Source of the DNA: Kiritimatiellia bacterium | GTDB lineage: Bacteria > Verrucomicrobiota > Kiritimatiellia > CAIQIC01 > Lenti-01 | Direction of reading: 5' to 3' | Assembly (NCBI GenBank): GCA_017527155.1 | Contig: JAFXQI010000005.1 | Coordinates: 1 to 50,906, forward strand | Length of the DNA stretch: 50,906 bases | Notes under the pieces: generated by a model | What the model saw: the letters and a program-made list of their open reading frames with translations, nothing else | What the model was told of the DNA's origin: nothing | The model's database searches: none | Shown: piece by piece, positions 40,568-49,325 of the stretch | Position numbering within the stretch: the stretch's first letter is position 1 | Layout of the letters: each line of letters starts with the position of its first letter | Made by a program: the position numbers and the translations under genes

Positions 40568-41365
40568 TCATCTGCGCGGTGCGTACTTCGCCTTGATTTC
40601 GGGCAACGCCTTTTCGATGGCGGCGACGCGGGATGCGTCGGATGGATGCGAAGAAAGGATTTCGGGGGATTTTCCGCTGCCCTTTGCGGCCATCTTGTGC
40701 CAGAAGGCGGGGGCGCTGTCCGGGTCGTACCCCGCCATCGTCATCAGCGCAAGCCCCATGTAATCGGCTTCGGCCTCGTGTTTGCGCGAGAACGGCAGCA
40801 GGGCACCGACCTGGGTGCCCAGTCCGTAAATGCCCGAAGCGGCGGCCTGCACCATGGCGCTGCGGTCCTGGGTGGCAAAACCGACCGCCTGGGCCCCGGC
40901 CGCCGCGAGCATCTGCTGGCTCATCCGCTCGTTGGCATGCTTGGCGACGGCATGCGCGACCTCGTGACCGAGCACGACCGCGAGTTCGTCGTCGGAGGAG
41001 ATGAGTCCCATCAGCCCCGTGTAGACGACGATCTTGCCGCCCGGCATGCAGAAGGCATTGATTTCCTTGTCCTGGACGAGGTTGAATTCCCACGCGAAGG
41101 CCGAGACGTCCTTGCCGAGCCCGTTGTCGCGCAGGTAGCGTTCGGTCGCGTCCGCGATGCGGCGGCCGACGCGCTCCACCTGCGCCGACTGGCTGCGGTT
41201 TCCGGATACCGTGGCCTGGCCCATGTAATTCCGGTACTGGGTGAGGCTGGAAGCGAGGACCTCGGAATCGGAGACGAGCGAGAGCTGCCGCCGGCCGGTG
41301 ATGGGGACCGTGGCGCAGCCGGCGGCGAGGGCCGCGAGGACGGCAATGGCAATGAGGCGTTTCAT
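40568..41365 (-). CDS. M48-family metalloprotease lipoprotein (LoiP/BepA-like)
   Basis: Zinc protease probably working in periplasmic protein quality control. The 265-residue precursor has a lipobox (LAALAAGC, Cys16) and opens with TVPITGRRQLSLVSDSEVLASSLTQY, the usual start of this subfamily. The catalytic helix is VVLGHEVAHAVAKHANER (HExxH). The third ligand is the Glu in RKHEAEADYMGLALM, and the C-terminal SSHPSDASRVAAIEKALP is the family ending. There is no TPR extension. It diverges from the 5'-nucleotidase gene. A small hairpin (40558-40579) covers the stop codon between this gene and the converging orphan gene. Confidence 0.93.
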   Translation of the reverse strand: MKRLIAIAVLAALAAGCATVPITGRRQLSLVSDSEVLASSLTQYRNYMGQATVSGNRSQSAQVERVGRRIADATERYLRDNGLGKDVSAFAWEFNLVQDKEINAFCMPGGKIVVYTGLMGLISSDDELAVVLGHEVAHAVAKHANERMSQQMLAAAGAQAVGFATQDRSAMVQAAASGIYGLGTQVGALLPFSRKHEAEADYMGLALMTMAGYDPDSAPAFWHKMAAKGSGKSPEILSSHPSDASRVAAIEKALPEIKAKYAPRR

Positions 41366-41372
41366 GGCAGAC

Positions 41373-41401
41373 ATCCTACCACGCCCCCGCCTCCGCGGCA
41401 A
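41373..41401 (-). promoter_or_regulatory. Promoter of the M48 protease gene
   Basis: On the minus strand, TTGCCG (41396-41401), 17 bases and TAGGAT (41373-41378), seven bases before the ATG at 41365. This implies a leaderless or very short-leader mRNA. Confidence 0.5.
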
Positions 41402-41594
41402 TGGCCGGTCCCCCGCGCCCCGTCCGCGGGGGTCGGACAGAACAGCGACTTTGGACATGACGATCGTGATCATCCTCTCCTGGAATGGTTTATCCGAAGT
41501 CGCAGTCCCGTCCTGCCCCCCGTCCGTCTCGTCCAGCCGCCCCGTTTGCCTTCCGGCACGCCCCGGTCTCCATTCCCGCCCCGGCGCTTCCGGC

Positions 41595-41623
41595 TTGCAT
41601 TGCCGCCCTTTCCCGGCCAGAAT
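41595..41623 (+). promoter_or_regulatory. Possible promoter of the 5'-nucleotidase gene
   Basis: TTGCAT (41595-41600), 17 bases and CAGAAT (41618-41623), seven bases before the ATG at 41631. The -10 is imperfect, but the placement matches other genes here. Confidence 0.35.
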
Positions 41624-41630
41624 GTTGTCC

Positions 41631-42566
41631 ATGCCATATCCCATCGAAAAGAAACTGGTGGTGGCCGTTTCGTCCACCGTGCTGTTCGACCTTTCCCGCG
41701 AACACGACATCTACCTCAACCAGGGCCTCGACGCCTTCCGCGCCTACCAGCGCGAGCATCGCCATGACATACCCGAGCCCGGCGTCGGGTTCCCGTTCAT
41801 CCGCCGCCTGCTCATGCTCAACCGGCTCGCGCCCGACGAGCATCCCGTCGAGGTCGTCATCCTCTCCCGCTACCACGCCGACGACGGCGTGCGCGTCATG
41901 GACGCCGTCGCCAAGTACGGGCTGGACATCTCCCGGGCCTTCTTCATGGCCGGACGCAAACCGTACCCGTTCATGGATGCGGTCAACGCCTCCCTCTACC
42001 TCTCCACCAACGCGGAACAGGTCCGCGAGGCCGTTTCCCTCGGCTACCCCGCCGGACACGTCCTGCCCTGCGCCGCCACCGACGACGCCTCCGACGACCA
42101 GCTCCGCCTCGCCTTCGACTTCGACGGCGTCCTCGCCGACGACGAAGCCGAGAAAGTCTACAAGGCCGGCGACCTCGAGCAGTTCCAGCAGTACGAGCTG
42201 GAGAACAAGGACCGCCCCCTGGGCCCCGGCCCCCTCACCGCCCTCATGCGCCGCCTTGCGCACTTCCAGGAACTCGACGCCTCGCTCGTCAAGGCCGATC
42301 CCACCCGCCAGCGCCTTCTCCGCGTGGCCATCGTCACGGCCCGCAGCGCCCCTGCCCACGAGCGGTTCGTCCACACCCTGTCCGCCTGGGGCATGGAAGC
42401 CGACGAAGTCTTCCTGCTCGGCGGCATCGAGAAGAAGCGCGTCCTGGACATCCTCAAGCCCCACCTTTTCTTCGACGACCAGATGGCGCACCTCACCCCC
42501 GCCCACGCCAGCACTCCCTGCGTGCACATCCCCTTCGGCATCGCCAATCCCGAGCCCGGCACCTGA
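41631..42566 (+). CDS. Cytosolic 5'-nucleotidase (NT5C1-like)
   Basis: Dephosphorylates nucleoside 5'-monophosphates; the family resembles eukaryotic cytosolic 5'-nucleotidase I. The 311-residue protein shows the family pattern from its first residues: LVVAVSSTVLFDLSREHDIYLNQGLDAFRAYQREH, VEVVILSRYHADDGVRVMDAVAKYGLDISRAFFMAGRKPYPFM and LYLSTNAEQVREA. LAFDFDGVLADDEAE then gives the HAD-type aspartates, and VTARSAPAHERFV and LFFDDQMAHL close the fold. The ATG at 41622 is a second possible start three codons upstream. It is followed 44 bases later by the helicase. Confidence 0.88.
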   Translation: MPYPIEKKLVVAVSSTVLFDLSREHDIYLNQGLDAFRAYQREHRHDIPEPGVGFPFIRRLLMLNRLAPDEHPVEVVILSRYHADDGVRVMDAVAKYGLDISRAFFMAGRKPYPFMDAVNASLYLSTNAEQVREAVSLGYPAGHVLPCAATDDASDDQLRLAFDFDGVLADDEAEKVYKAGDLEQFQQYELENKDRPLGPGPLTALMRRLAHFQELDASLVKADPTRQRLLRVAIVTARSAPAHERFVHTLSAWGMEADEVFLLGGIEKKRVLDILKPHLFFDDQMAHLTPAHASTPCVHIPFGIANPEPGT

Positions 42567-42610
42567 CGCCGCGCCCATTGTCCCGCCGCCTCCGTGCCCT
42601 GCTCCCCGGC

Positions 42611-45166
42611 ATGCCCGATCTCCTCCCCATCCACGACATCCGCCCCGCCCTCCGCGCCGCCGCCGCCCGCTCGCGCCGCCTGGTGATCACCGCGCCGACC
42701 GGCTCCGGCAAATCCACCCAAATCCCCCAGTACATCCTCGACGACGGACTCGCCACCGGCGGCCAGGTCGTCGTCATCCAGCCCCGCCGCCTCGCCGCGC
42801 GCATGCTGGCGTCCCGCGTCGCCCGCGAACGCGGCTGCGAGCTCGGCGGCGAAGTCGGCTACCGCGTCCGCTTCGAGTCCCGCGCCTCCGCCGCCACCCG
42901 CATCCTCTACGAAACCGAAGGCATCCTCCTGCGCCGCCTCCTCGACGACCCTTCCCTGCGCGGCGTCGGCGCGGTCGTCCTCGACGAATTCCACGAACGC
43001 CACGTCCACGGCGACGTCACCCTTGCGCAGGCCCTCCTCCTCCAGCGCTCCCGGCGCCCCGACCTGCTCATCGCGGTCATGTCGGCGACCCTCGACACCG
43101 CCCGCCTCGAACCCTACCTCTCCCCCTGCGAACTCCTCCGTTCCGAAGGCCGCACCTACCCCGTCGACATCACCTACCTCCCGCCCCTCCGCCCCTCCGC
43201 CCCCCCGCGCCCGCCCGTATGGGACCTCGCCGCGCAGGCCCTCGAAGACGACGCCCGCCGCCACGGCGGCCTCGACGGCGACGTCCTCGTCTTCATGCCC
43301 GGCGCCCACGAAATCCACCGCACCATCGACGCCATCCGCCGCACCGCCGCCGCCCGCGGCGCCGCCATCCTCCCCCTGCACGGAGAACTCCCCCCCGCCG
43401 ACCAGGACGCCGCCGTCGCGCCCGGCTCGGGCCCCAAGATCGTCGTCGCGACCAACGTCGCCGAGACCTCCCTGACCATCCCCGGCATCCGCCTCGTCAT
43501 CGACTCCGGCTACGCCCGCACCGCCCGATTCGACCCCTGGCGCGGCATCAACACCCTGATGGTCGAACCCATATCCCGGGCCAGCGCCGACCAGCGCGCC
43601 GGACGCGCCGGACGCACCGCCCCCGGCCGCTGCATCCGCCTCTGGTCCGAGCGCGAACACGACGGCCGCGCCACCGCCGACCTCCCCGAAATCCTGCGCA
43701 TCGACCCCTCCGAAATCCTCCTCACCCTCAAGGCCCAGGGCATCGACGACCTCTCCGCCTTCCCCTGGCTCGACCCTCCCGCCGAAAAAGCAGCCGACCG
43801 CGCCCTCCAGCTCCTCCGCGACCTCGGCGCACTGGACGCCTCCGGCGCCATCACCCCCCTTGGCCGCCGCATGCTCGCCTTCCCCCTGCATCCCCGCCAT
43901 TCCCGGATGATGCTCGCCGCCGCCGAACAAGGCGCCGTGCGCCCCGTCGCCCTCCTCGCCGCCCTCGCCCAGGGACGCCCCATCCTCGAGCGGCGCGCCG
44001 ACCGCGACCGCGCCGAAGCCCGCGACGACCTCCTCGGCGACGCCACCGCCTCCGACGACCGCCTCCTCCTGCGCGCCTTCTCCTACGCCGAAAAACACCG
44101 CTTCGACCCCGTCCCCTGCCGCCGCCTCGGCATTCACGCCGCCGCCGCCCGCCAGGCCGCGCCCCTGCGCGACCGCTTCATCGCCATCGCCCGCGCCCAG
44201 GGCCTCCCCGTCGAATCCGCCCCGCCCGAAGACGACGCCCTCGCCCGCTGCATCCTCGCCGGCTTCTCCGACCAGGTCGCCCGCCGCCTCGACCGCGGAA
44301 CCCTCCGCTGCGAACTCGTCCGCGGGCGCCGCGGCGACCTCGCCCGCGAATCCGCCGCGCGCGACGCCCCCCTCCTCGTCGCCACCGAGATCCGCGAAAT
44401 CGGCCAGCTCGACGGCGCCTCCCGCGTCCTCCTCACACAAGCCACCGCCATCCGCGAAGAATGGCTCCGCGAAATGTACCCCGCCGACTTCCTCGACGGC
44501 CAACTCACCGTCCGCTGGGACCCCGCCGCCAAGCGCGTCACGGCGGCGAAAGAAACCCTCTTCCGCAGACTCGCCTTCGGCGCCCGCCCCGCCGAGCCGC
44601 CCCCCGACGACGCCGCGCGCATCCTGGCCGACACCGTCCTCCGCGGCGAAACCACCCTCAAGAACTGGAATCGCGACGCCGACCGCTGGATCGCCCGCAC
44701 CAACGCCCTTGCGGCCGCCTGGCCCGAGTGGGCCATCCCCCCCTACGACGACGACGCCCGCCGCACAATCCTCGAACAAATCTGCCACGGGGCCCTTTCC
44801 GCCAAGGACGTCAAGGACCGCCCCGTACTGCCGGCCCTCCGCTCCTGGCTATCCCCGGCCCAGCAGGCCATGGTGGAAAAACACATGCCCGAGCGCATCA
44901 CCCTGCCCAACGGCCGCAACGTCAAAATCCAGTACACTGACGGCGTCCCCCACATCGCCGCCCGCATCCAGGAACTCTTCGGCGTCCAGGCCCTTCCCCC
45001 CATCGCCTCCGGCCGCATCCCCCTGGCCGTGCACATCCTGGCGCCGAGCCAACGCCCCGTCCAGATCACCTCCGACCTCCCCGCCTTCTGGCGCGACCAC
45101 TACCCCCGCATCCGCCAGGAACTCCGCCGCAAATACCCCAAGCACGACTGGCCCGAAATCCCCTGA
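42611..45166 (+). CDS. hrpB: ATP-dependent RNA helicase HrpB
   Basis: DEAH-type helicase with 851 residues from ATG 42611; a TTG at 42578 would add 11. Neither start has a clear ribosome site. Motifs in order: TAPTGSGKSTQIPQ (I), QPRRLAA (Ia), DEFHER (II; DEAH variant DEFH), MSATLD (III), VATNVAETSLTIPG (V) and QRAGRAGRTAPG (VI). The HrpB-specific C-terminal region follows, with REIGQLDGASRVLLTQATAI, GETTLKNWNRDADR and a final IRQELRRKYPKHDWPE. The cellular substrate of bacterial HrpB is not well defined. Confidence 0.94.
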   Translation: MPDLLPIHDIRPALRAAAARSRRLVITAPTGSGKSTQIPQYILDDGLATGGQVVVIQPRRLAARMLASRVARERGCELGGEVGYRVRFESRASAATRILYETEGILLRRLLDDPSLRGVGAVVLDEFHERHVHGDVTLAQALLLQRSRRPDLLIAVMSATLDTARLEPYLSPCELLRSEGRTYPVDITYLPPLRPSAPPRPPVWDLAAQALEDDARRHGGLDGDVLVFMPGAHEIHRTIDAIRRTAAARGAAILPLHGELPPADQDAAVAPGSGPKIVVATNVAETSLTIPGIRLVIDSGYARTARFDPWRGINTLMVEPISRASADQRAGRAGRTAPGRCIRLWSEREHDGRATADLPEILRIDPSEILLTLKAQGIDDLSAFPWLDPPAEKAADRALQLLRDLGALDASGAITPLGRRMLAFPLHPRHSRMMLAAAEQGAVRPVALLAALAQGRPILERRADRDRAEARDDLLGDATASDDRLLLRAFSYAEKHRFDPVPCRRLGIHAAAARQAAPLRDRFIAIARAQGLPVESAPPEDDALARCILAGFSDQVARRLDRGTLRCELVRGRRGDLARESAARDAPLLVATEIREIGQLDGASRVLLTQATAIREEWLREMYPADFLDGQLTVRWDPAAKRVTAAKETLFRRLAFGARPAEPPPDDAARILADTVLRGETTLKNWNRDADRWIARTNALAAAWPEWAIPPYDDDARRTILEQICHGALSAKDVKDRPVLPALRSWLSPAQQAMVEKHMPERITLPNGRNVKIQYTDGVPHIAARIQELFGVQALPPIASGRIPLAVHILAPSQRPVQITSDLPAFWRDHYPRIRQELRRKYPKHDWPEIP

Positions 45167-45216
45167 TCCGAGAAACATTCTGGCATTCTGCAAGCGCATG
45201 GAGTATACATGGTGGA

Positions 45217-46332
45217 ATGAAAGCGACATTGGCATTCCTTTTGGCCGTCGCCGTGGCAAACACGGCATGTGCGAAGCAGATACCCGCGCCCGCGGACGCG
45301 GTTCCGGCCCCCGTGGCGATTGGTGCAAAACCACCTGCCCCCGTATCGACCACCCCGGAATGGACCTCCACCCCCGTCGCGCCCATCCGGCCCGCGGAGC
45401 GCTTGGGATGGAGCGAGACCTACGCGCTGGAGAACGGCAAGGCCTCCGCCGTCATCGTACCCGCCATCGGCCGCCTCGTCTCCTTCTCCTCCGCCGACGT
45501 GCCCAGCCTCTTCCGCATCGACGAGTGGTGCCGCGGAAAGCTCCCGTCCAACCCCGGCGACTTCTTCAACGCCGGCGGCGACTGGATCTGGCCCGTCGCC
45601 CAGTCCCGCTGGCCGTCGTTCTCCGGGAGCGGCAACGACTGGCCGCCCCCGGCCGTGATGGCCGACGGCCCCTGGGACTGCTCCGCGTGGGAGGACGCCG
45701 AAGGCGCGAAGTGCGCCATGCTCACCCGCAAGTACGGCGCCCCGCTCCACATCATCATTTCGCGCCTGTTCCGGCTCGAACCGGATTCCGCGGAACTCGT
45801 CGTCCGCCAGCGCATCGAGCGCACCGAGCCCTCCGACATCCCCGTCGTCCTCTGGAACGTCTCCCAGATCGCCAAGCCCGACGCCGTGGCCCTGCCCGTC
45901 GCCGCCGACAGCCGCTTCGAGGGCGGCCTCCGCACGCTGACCGCCAGCGGCCCCGCCCCCGGCTCCCTCTCCGACTGCGGCGACGTCCGCATCTACACCG
46001 TCACGCCCGGCGGCGAAGTCAAGCTCGGCGGCGATTCCCCGCGCGCCTGGCTGGCCGCCGCGCGCGGCAACGCCGTCATCTTCGAGTGCGCCGCCGCCGG
46101 CAACATGCCCGGCACGCCGCCCGACGGCGGATGCGTCATCGAAATGTACTCCAACGAAGGCCTCGGCTACACCGAAATCGAAACCCTCGGCCCCGAAGTC
46201 GCCCTCCAGCCCGGCACCATCCTCGAAAACACCCTCCGCATGCGCCTCGCCACCCTCCCCGCCGACGCCGCCCCCTGCGCCCTCGCCGACACCGGCCGCG
46301 CCCTCGCCGGCGAAGCCCCCGCCGCCCCCTGA
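45217..46332 (+). CDS. DUF4380-type exported protein
   Basis: The 371-residue precursor has a signal peptide or possible lipobox-like start (MKATLAFLLAVAVANTACAK; Cys18). A Pro/Ala linker is followed by a beta-sandwich domain of DUF4380 type: ALENGKASAVIVPAIGRLVSFSS, NAGGDWIWPVAQSRW, IIISRLFRLEPDSAELVVRQRIERTE and IEMYSNEGLGYTEIETLGPEVALQPG. The fold recalls galactose-mutarotase-like carbohydrate-binding proteins, but the function is unknown. GGTGGA precedes the ATG, and TATACA (45204-45209) may be its -10 box. It lies ten bases before the TRAP genes, so it is probably co-expressed with that transporter. Confidence 0.72.
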   Translation: MKATLAFLLAVAVANTACAKQIPAPADAVPAPVAIGAKPPAPVSTTPEWTSTPVAPIRPAERLGWSETYALENGKASAVIVPAIGRLVSFSSADVPSLFRIDEWCRGKLPSNPGDFFNAGGDWIWPVAQSRWPSFSGSGNDWPPPAVMADGPWDCSAWEDAEGAKCAMLTRKYGAPLHIIISRLFRLEPDSAELVVRQRIERTEPSDIPVVLWNVSQIAKPDAVALPVAADSRFEGGLRTLTASGPAPGSLSDCGDVRIYTVTPGGEVKLGGDSPRAWLAAARGNAVIFECAAAGNMPGTPPDGGCVIEMYSNEGLGYTEIETLGPEVALQPGTILENTLRMRLATLPADAAPCALADTGRALAGEAPAAP

Positions 46333-46342
46333 CCGCATCCCC

Positions 46343-47416
46343 ATGAACGCACCCACCCACCCCCACCCTGGATTTCTAGGGCTTCTAGGATTTCTAGCCA
46401 TTCTAGTTTCCCTCCTCCTCGCCGCCTGCTCCCGCACCGCCGACACCTCCAAGCCCATCCGCCTCACCTACAGCATCTTCTTCCCCCCGATGCACGTCCA
46501 GACCCAGACCGCCCGCGCCTGGGCAGACGAAATCACCCGCCGCACCAACGGCCGCGTCGAAATCCGCACCTACCCCTCCGGTTCCCTCACCAAGCCCGAG
46601 CAGTGCTGGCAGGGCGTGCTCAGCGGCATCTCCGACCTCGGCATGAGCTGCTTCGCCTACACCCCCGGCCGCTTCCCGCTCCTCGAAGGCCTCGACCTGC
46701 CCCTCGAATGGCCCGACGGCCTGACCGCGACCCGCGTCGCCACCGCCCTCGCCCGCAAGTACGAGCCCCGCGAACTCGCCGGCGCCAAGCTCCTGATCAT
46801 CCACGCCCACGGACCCGGCGTCCTGGCCACCCAGCACCCCGTCCACCGCCTCGAAGACATCAAGAACCGCCGCATCCGCGGCACCGGCCTCTCCGCGGGC
46901 CTCGTCTCGCTGCTGGGCGGGACCCCCGTCGGCATGCCGCAGTCCGAGACCTACGACGCCCTGCAGAAAGGCGTCGTCGAGGGCACCTTCTGCCCCGTCG
47001 AGACGCTCAAGGGCTGGCGGCAGGGCGAAGTCGTCCGCAACGTCGCCGACACCAAGGCCGTCGGCTACACCACCTCCATGTTCGTCGCCATGAACGCCGA
47101 CACCTGGGACTCCCTCCCCCCCGACATCCGGCAAACCTTCCTCGACGTCAGCGACGAATACGTCGACCGCCACGGCCGCGCCTGGAACGACGCCGACGAA
47201 GCCGGCTGGGCCTTCGTCCGCGAACTCGGCTGCGGCATCACCACCCTCCCTCCCGAAGAAGAAGACCGCTGGCGCGCCGCCGTCGCCCCCGTCAAGGCCG
47301 CCTACGTCGCCCGCTGCGCCGCCAAGGGCCTCCCCGGCGCCGACTTCCTCGCCGACGCCGAATCCCTCATCGCCGCCGAAAAAGCCAAAGCCGCCCGGGA
47401 AGGAACCGCCCCATGA
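46343..47416 (+). CDS. dctP: TRAP transporter solute-binding lipoprotein (DctP family)
   Basis: Periplasmic receptor that delivers a substrate, usually an organic acid, to the DctQM permease. The 357-residue precursor is a lipoprotein (LLLAAC, Cys29). It shows the DctP fold: RLTYSIFFPPMHVQTQTARAWADEITRRTNGRVEIRTYPSGSL, SGISDLGMSCFAYTPGRFPLLEG and NRRIRGTGLSAGLVSLLGGTPVGMPQSETYDALQKGVVEGTFCPVET, which includes the family Arg that contacts the carboxylate. Signal-peptide codons 11-22 are a CTAG array with repeated rare-looking CTA leucine codons. The stop overlaps the dctQ start (ATGA). Confidence 0.93.
   Translation: MNAPTHPHPGFLGLLGFLAILVSLLLAACSRTADTSKPIRLTYSIFFPPMHVQTQTARAWADEITRRTNGRVEIRTYPSGSLTKPEQCWQGVLSGISDLGMSCFAYTPGRFPLLEGLDLPLEWPDGLTATRVATALARKYEPRELAGAKLLIIHAHGPGVLATQHPVHRLEDIKNRRIRGTGLSAGLVSLLGGTPVGMPQSETYDALQKGVVEGTFCPVETLKGWRQGEVVRNVADTKAVGYTTSMFVAMNADTWDSLPPDIRQTFLDVSDEYVDRHGRAWNDADEAGWAFVRELGCGITTLPPEEEDRWRAAVAPVKAAYVARCAAKGLPGADFLADAESLIAAEKAKAAREGTAP
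46376..46406. repeat. CTAG nonamer array inside the DctP signal peptide
   Basis: CTAG at 46376, 46385, 46394 and 46403 gives a strict 9-base period (TTTCTAGGG, CTTCTAGGA, TTTCTAGCC, ATTCTAGTT). It encodes FLG-LLG-FLA-ILV. It is related in motif to the 8-base arrays at 21651 and 29011. Confidence 0.85.
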
Positions 47417-47925
47417 CCCTCCTCTCCGGCACCAGCGCCCGCACGGGCGCCCTCCGCACCCTCATCCTCGGCCTGGCGGCCGTCGGTTGCCTGGCCATCG
47501 CGGCCCTGGCCCTCGTGACCGTCACCGACGTCGTCGGCCGCCAGTTCGGTCACCCCGTCCCGGGCGCCTACGACCTCGTCCGCCTGCTGGGCGCCGTCGC
47601 GATGGCCTGCGCCCTGCCGCTGACCAAGGCCGTCAAGGGCCACATCGCCATCGAATTCTTCTTCCAGAAGATGAACCGCCGCGGCCGCGCCGCCACCGAC
47701 ACCCTCATGCGGCTGGCCCTGCTCTTCCTCTTCGGCGCCCTCACCTGGGAATTCGTCCGCCAGGGACGCATCTTCCAGGCGAGCGGCGAACAGACTCCCA
47801 CCATGCACCTGCCCGTCTTCTGGGTCTTCTGGGTACTCGCCCTCGCCTGCGGCCTGACCGCGTGCGTGACCCTCTGGCACCTGCTCCACCCCTCCCGTTC
47901 CATGATGAGGCCCGGCCGTGAGTGA
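47413..47925 (+). CDS. dctQ: TRAP transporter small permease subunit (DctQ family)
   Basis: The four-helix membrane subunit that pairs with DctM. The 170-residue protein has helices at about 16-38, 50-68, 93-112 and 133-155, with the family motifs VTVTDVVGRQFGHPVPGAYDLVRLLGAVAMACALPLTKAVKGHIAIEFF and HLPVFWVFWVLALACGL. It overlaps dctP by four bases and dctM by eight, so the three subunits are translationally coupled. Confidence 0.92.
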   Translation: MTLLSGTSARTGALRTLILGLAAVGCLAIAALALVTVTDVVGRQFGHPVPGAYDLVRLLGAVAMACALPLTKAVKGHIAIEFFFQKMNRRGRAATDTLMRLALLFLFGALTWEFVRQGRIFQASGEQTPTMHLPVFWVFWVLALACGLTACVTLWHLLHPSRSMMRPGRE

Positions 47926-49219
47926 AATCCAGATCGCCCTTCTCGGCATCGCCGCCCTGTTCCTGCTGCTCCTCCTGAGCATGCCGGTGGGGTTCGCCAT
48001 GACCCTCGTCGGCCTGGTGGGCTTCGCCGTCGTCGTCAACCCGCACGCCGCGCTGGCCGTCCTGGCCGCCGACTATTACGACGTCTTCTCCAGCTACGGC
48101 CTGACCGTCATCCCCCTCTTCGTCTTCATGGGGCAGGTCGCCTTCCACACCGGCATCTCCAAAAAACTCTTCGCCGCGGCCAACGCCTGGCTCGGCTGGC
48201 TGCGCGGCGGCCTCGCGATGGCGACCGTCGGCGCCTGCGCCGCCTTCGGGGCCATCTGCGGCAGCGGACCGGCCACCGCGGCCACCATGGCCTCCGTGGC
48301 CCTCCCCGAGATGAAGCGCCGCAAGTACCACCCCGGCTTCGCCGCCGGCACCGTCGCCGCCGCGGGCGGCATCGGCATGATGATCCCGCCCAGCGTCGTC
48401 TTCATCGTCTACGGCATCATGACCGAGCAGAGCATCGGCAAGATGTTCGTCGCCGGCATCATCCCCGGGATCCTCGTCAGCCTCCTCTTCGTCGCGGCCA
48501 TCGCCCTCATGTGCCGCCGCCGCCCCGCCCTGGCCCCCGCCTCCCCGCGCGCCACCTGGCGAGAGCGGATCAAATCCCTCGGCGGCGTCACCGAAATCCT
48601 CCTCCTCTTCGCCCTCGTCATGGGCGGCATGTTCGCCGGATGGTTCACCCCGACCGAGGCCGCCGCCGTCGGTGCCGCCGGATCCGTCGCCATCGCCGCC
48701 ATCGCCCGCAAATGCACAATCAAGATGCTCGCGACCGCCCTCATGGAGACCCTGCGCACCTCCTGCATGGTCCTCGTCATCGTCGCCGGCGCCTCCGTGT
48801 TCGGCCACTTCCTGCAAATCACCAACCTCCCCACCGGAATCGCCACCTGGCTCGCCGGACTTCCCCTGCCCCCCGTCGGCATCATGGCCGCCATCCTCGT
48901 CTTCTACATGATCGCCGGCGCCTTTCTCGACGCCCTCGCCCTCGTCCTCCTCACCATCCCCATCTTCCATCCCGTCATCCTCAAACTCGGCTACGACCCC
49001 GTCTGGTTCGGCGTCATGATCGTCCTGGTGACCCAGATGGGCGTCATCAGCCCGCCCGTCGGCGTCAACGTCTACGTCGTCGGCGGCATGGACCGCTCCA
49101 TCCCGCTGCAAAGCGTCTTCAAGGGCGCCATCCCCTACCTCGTCGCCCTCGTCGCCGCCACCATCCTCCTCATGCTCTTCCCCACCCTCGCCACCTACCT
49201 CCCCTCCGCCGTCCACTAG
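47918..49219 (+). CDS. dctM: TRAP transporter large permease subunit (DctM family)
   Basis: The ion-coupled transport subunit. The 433-residue protein starts with GTG at 47918, inside the end of dctQ. It has about a dozen hydrophobic segments and the family motifs LLLLLSMPVGFAMTLVG, YGLTVIPLFVFMGQVAFHTGISKKLF, GAICGSGPATAATMASVALPEMKRRKYHPGFAAGTVAAAGGIGMMIPPSV and FTPTEAAAVGA, then QMGVISPPVGVNVYVV near the end. Full length for the family. The substrate is unknown. The DUF4380 neighbour hints at carbohydrate-derived acids, which is speculation. Confidence 0.95.
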   Translation: MSEIQIALLGIAALFLLLLLSMPVGFAMTLVGLVGFAVVVNPHAALAVLAADYYDVFSSYGLTVIPLFVFMGQVAFHTGISKKLFAAANAWLGWLRGGLAMATVGACAAFGAICGSGPATAATMASVALPEMKRRKYHPGFAAGTVAAAGGIGMMIPPSVVFIVYGIMTEQSIGKMFVAGIIPGILVSLLFVAAIALMCRRRPALAPASPRATWRERIKSLGGVTEILLLFALVMGGMFAGWFTPTEAAAVGAAGSVAIAAIARKCTIKMLATALMETLRTSCMVLVIVAGASVFGHFLQITNLPTGIATWLAGLPLPPVGIMAAILVFYMIAGAFLDALALVLLTIPIFHPVILKLGYDPVWFGVMIVLVTQMGVISPPVGVNVYVVGGMDRSIPLQSVFKGAIPYLVALVAATILLMLFPTLATYLPSAVH

Positions 49220-49240
49220 CCCCGCCCAACTTCTTCACTC

Positions 49241-49325
49241 ATCCAACCACCAACCATCCAACCACCAACCACTAACCATCCAACCACCAAACCATCCAAC
49301 CATCAAACCATCCAACCATCAAACC
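49241..49325. repeat. AACCATCCAACCA tandem repeat before usp
   Basis: About 85 bases made of AACCATC / CAACCACC variants, ending in two units AACCATCCAACCATCA that run right up to the ATG. It has no G on the plus strand. No ribosome site is present, so the usp leader consists of repeat. Confidence 0.9.
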
